Position numbers and translations under genes: made by a program. The notes beneath the pieces were generated by a model that had not been told where the DNA came from, ran no database searches, and worked only from the letters and a program-made list of their open reading frames with translations. Positions 60,194 through 61,995 of a stretch of DNA of 61,995 bases are shown in pieces (position 1 is the first letter of the stretch; every line of letters starts with the position of its first letter). Source of the stretch: Actinomycetes bacterium (GTDB lineage: Bacteria > Actinomycetota > Acidimicrobiia > Acidimicrobiales > RAAP-2); the NCBI GenBank assembly GCA_021827705.1, contig JAKAUQ010000017.1, positions 1 through 61,995 on the forward strand. Reading direction: 5' to 3'.

Positions 60194-61503
60194 AGGGACT
60201 CGCGGGCGGTCGCGGTCGTGCGCCAGCGTGCATCCGTGTGGGCTGGCGTCAGGCGGATCCAGCCGAGCGACTTGTCGGCGCGCAGCCCGAGGGCGAAACC
60301 CGGTCGGCCCGTCGCTACCTCGGCCACGCCCAAGCGCTCACGCTCCACCCACGTAGTCGAGACCGTCGAGGCGCGCCCGCGCCCCGAGTGGCGCGACTGG
60401 TTCGGCACATGCACGCGCCCCGACAGGCGACTGATCAGCTCGAGGGTGTCGCGATCGGCGATGCCCGGCAGCACCACCGTCGTGGGGAAGAGAGACAGGA
60501 ATCCCGCGGCGGCCGAACCCCAGCGCGTGCGCGCCTGGCTCAGATCCTGGAGGCACGCCACGGTAACGACCCCCTGGCCTCCCCCTTCCGAGACGATGCT
60601 GGCGAGCCGGGGCAGGGGAGCGACGTTGGCCAGCTCGTCGAGGGCGAGCAGCAGTCGGGCCCCGTGGTCGTGTCGCTGGTACGTGGCGTGGATGATCTCG
60701 TCGAGCGCGCCCACGACCAGCGGCGTGGAGACAGACTGCACCCGGCTCGGCGAGACGATGTGCAACTGATTGGGTCCCCGGAGGAACTCGTCCAGGTCGA
60801 GTGCCGGATCCCGCGAGGCTGCTCGTGCCGCCTCGGTGCGCAGGCCCGCGAACAGGCCCGATGCTGTCGACCAGATGCCCGAGAGCTCACGCGCATCGGT
60901 CTGGAGGACGCCACCGAGCAGCGCGGTCGACGGATGCTCGGCCCCGTAGCGCTCGTTGAGGATGGCCACGGCGCGCTGGGGATCGCGACGATCGAGTTGA
61001 GCCGCCGCCTGGCCGAGGGAGGCTCCCTCGAGGGAGGCCGCGTGGAGCAGGGGCGCGACCAGTGCGCCCGCCCGCTCGGTCCAGTGATCGTCGGCACTCT
61101 CGCTGCGGGCACGTCGAGCGACATCGGTCAGCGTGCGTGTGGCCAGTACCGCGCCATCCCACGACTCCGCTTGGCGCAGCGGTGAGTAGCCCACGCGCTG
61201 CACTCCGCGCGGCAGCGTCACCATTCCCGATGGATCGAACACCAGCGTGGCGCCATCGGTGCGACGCTCGGCGACAGTTCGCAGCACGTCGTCCTTGGTC
61301 GACGTGGTTACCACCGAGCGCATCGTGAGCAGAAGGTTCGGGACGATGATCGACGACGTCTTGCCGCTGCGCGATGGACCGAGCACCAGTGTTGATCGCT
61401 CGGCACCACTCGTTGCGTCACCGGTGACCGTGCGCCCGAGATACACACCATCGTCGTCGTGCACGTATCGCAACGGTCGACAATGCGAAATGCTTGACAT
61501 CAC
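60145..61503 (-). CDS. VirD4/TraG-like coupling ATPase without membrane segment
   Basis: A 452-residue P-loop ATPase of the type IV coupling protein family. '[10 protein letters not shown]' precedes Walker A '[18 protein letters not shown]' (41-58), Walker B is '[14 protein letters not shown]' (284-297), and '[14 protein letters not shown]' and 'STTWVERER' match later TraG/VirD4 blocks. The N-terminal transmembrane helices that anchor TraG/VirD4 are absent, so it should be soluble. It faces the relaxase gene tail to tail with a 49-bp overlap. No VirB-like channel genes are in view. The start is GTG 61503 or ATG 61500. Confidence 0.82.
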   Translation of the reverse strand: MMSSISHCRPLRYVHDDDGVYLGRTVTGDATSGAERSTLVLGPSRSGKTSSIIVPNLLLTMRSVVTTSTKDDVLRTVAERRTDGATLVFDPSGMVTLPRGVQRVGYSPLRQAESWDGAVLATRTLTDVARRARSESADDHWTERAGALVAPLLHAASLEGASLGQAAAQLDRRDPQRAVAILNERYGAEHPSTALLGGVLQTDARELSGIWSTASGLFAGLRTEAARAASRDPALDLDEFLRGPNQLHIVSPSRVQSVSTPLVVGALDEIIHATYQRHDHGARLLLALDELANVAPLPRLASIVSEGGGQGVVTVACLQDLSQARTRWGSAAAGFLSLFPTTVVLPGIADRDTLELISRLSGRVHVPNQSRHSGRGRASTVSTTWVERERLGVAEVATGRPGFALGLRADKSLGWIRLTPAHTDARWRTTATARESLYRTRDHSSRPMSRER

Positions 61504-61519
61504 TCATCATGTCGAGTGA
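61500..61519. promoter_or_regulatory. Inverted repeat at the start of the coupling-ATPase gene
   Basis: TCACTC (61500-61505) and GAGTGA (61514-61519) pair perfectly around 8 nt, straddling the start codon of the minus-strand gene. A protein bound here would block translation start or a leaderless transcript. Confidence 0.35.
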
Positions 61520-61735
61520 ACTTTTGGTGTCCTTCCAAAGAGGAAGAAGACGGGGTTCACATCGTCGTCGATGACGAGGTCGGAGTTCGTCCCTCGGAGA
61601 GGGATCAGGCACTGCGCCCGACGGCACGACTGGATGGTCGAGCGAGTCGGACGAGTGTGTGGGTATCGGTGCGGAGCCGATCGGGGCAGTCTCGAGGTTC
61701 CGGATTGATTGAGTGATATGTCCCAAGGAGGGAAA
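61504..61735. other. 232-nt divergent intergenic region of lower GC
   Basis: Between the divergent coupling-ATPase and Lys-rich genes. It is visibly less GC-rich than the rest. It contains hairpins CTTCC-AAAGA-GGAAG (61532-61546) and TCCCTC-GGA-GAGGGA (61590-61604). No coding frame is convincing. Confidence 0.45.
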
Positions 61736-61995
61736 GTGGCAACAGCCGCGAAGAAGGCTCCGGCGGCCAAGGCTCCGGCCAAGAAGGCCGTAGCCAAGAA
61801 GGCCGTGGCCAAGAAGGCTCCGGCCAAGAAGGCGGTCGCCAAGAAGGCTCCGGCCAAGAAGGCTCCGGCCAAGAAGGCGGTCGCCAAGAAGGCTCCGGCC
61901 AAGAAGGCTCCGGCCAAGAAGACCGTCGCCAAGAAGGCTCCGGCCAAGAAGACCGTCGCCAAGAAGGCTCCGGCCAAGAAGGCGGTTGCCAAGAA
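61736..61995 (+). CDS. Lys/Ala/Pro pentapeptide-repeat protein, 5' part
   Basis: A GTG preceded by AAGGAGGG (61725-61732) opens a frame that runs off the window after 86 codons. After '[12 protein letters not shown]' it consists of fifteen pentads of the form (A/T)-(P/V)-A-K-K. Such highly basic tails bind DNA in bacterial histone H1-like proteins and in the C-terminal extension of actinobacterial HU (HupB). Here the repeats are at the N-terminus, so this may be an H1-like nucleoid protein or the basic arm of a larger enzyme; the domain beyond the edge would decide. An in-frame ATG at 61718 is possible but lacks a ribosome site. Confidence 0.7.
   Translation, partial: MATAAKKAPAAKAPAKKAVAKKAVAKKAPAKKAVAKKAPAKKAPAKKAVAKKAPAKKAPAKKTVAKKAPAKKTVAKKAPAKKAVAK
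61772..61995 (+). repeat. 15-bp tandem repeat array (about 15 units)
   Basis: Units such as GCTCCGGCCAAGAAG and GCGGTCGCCAAGAAG repeat with 15-bp period to the window edge, each coding one pentapeptide. Near-identical units make copy number prone to change by slippage and hard to assemble. Confidence 0.85.

Noticed and set aside
61507-61992. 161-residue hydrophobic 'AFLAG' repeat protein on the minus strand
   Set aside because: It is the complement of the Lys-rich pentad repeat. The plus strand has a clear ribosome site and start, so the apparent membrane protein is an artefact.
61772-61995. Tandem repeats as a CRISPR array
   Set aside because: Units are 15 bp, contiguous and in coding phase, with no spacers.
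59156-61995. Integrative conjugative element or prophage
   Set aside because: No integrase, attachment repeats, replication or channel genes are present, and neighbours are housekeeping genes. The relaxase and ATPase are reported as a separate pair.

Overview
The window is a gene-dense, high-GC chromosomal stretch (about 57 genes in 62 kb, median gap a few bases, many ATGA/GTGA start-stop overlaps and many GTG starts). A PafB-PafC type WYL regulator, an LCP wall-assembly protein, SUF-only Fe-S assembly with SufU, an actinobacterial-style biotin carboxylase/BCCP fusion and a TANNNT -10 motif placed 6-8 nt before start codons (leaderless mRNAs) point to Actinomycetota. The gene content (two acyl-CoA dehydrogenases, cobalamin-dependent mutase, chromosomal mini-relaxase) would suit the class Acidimicrobiia. 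That class assignment is inference; no rRNA or tRNA gene is present to confirm it.

Layout. 1-2.0 kb: 3' end of a SAM methyltransferase, then a carboxymuconolactone-decarboxylase-fold protein and a TDT-family exporter on the minus strand. 2.0-2.5 kb: the largest gene-poor stretch, with an AT-rich palindrome and an 80-nt inverted repeat. 2.5-9.2 kb: a PemK-fold fusion protein, a tryptophanase/tyrosine phenol-lyase family enzyme, a divergent Lgt-like protein with an NlpC/P60 hydrolase, a CitE-like CoA lyase and a nickel/cobalt permease. 9.2-17.1 kb: MFS transporter, an N-terminally extended acyl-CoA dehydrogenase, small conserved proteins, a MaoC hydratase, MutY, a flavin reductase and oligopeptidase B. 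17.2-26.1 kb: an Fe-S assembly island split into a plus arm (sufB, Cys-rich protein, sufD, Rieske protein, sufC1) and a minus arm (sufC2-sufS-sufU), around an enoyl-CoA hydratase and an LCP protein.

26.2-33.4 kb: acyl-CoA dehydrogenase, an alpha/beta-hydrolase-fold protein without the nucleophile, an Rrf2 regulator without cluster cysteines, RNase H, then a compact lipoate unit: E3 (lpd), E2 and a single LipB-LipA fusion. Fe-S assembly and lipoyl synthesis are linked, since LipA consumes Fe-S clusters. 33.4-48.2 kb: cobalamin enzymes (metH, PduO-type adenosyltransferase, methylmalonyl-CoA mutase large subunit), leucyl aminopeptidase, nitroreductase, a rhodanese-MoeB fusion in unusual domain order, a biotin carboxylase operon next to birA, then rmlD and a glycosyltransferase. 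48.2-57.1 kb: housekeeping genes secA, prfB, ftsE, ftsX, msrB, dxs, an FmdB-like zinc ribbon and moaC.

57.2-62.0 kb: a PafBC fusion followed at 30 bp by a helicase-less MobF/TrwC relaxase, which converges with and overlaps a soluble VirD4/TraG-like coupling ATPase. No secretion-channel genes are seen. A Lys/Ala/Pro pentapeptide-repeat protein runs off the right edge. This last block, the LipB-LipA fusion and the genome-wide leaderless start pattern are the most noteworthy observations.
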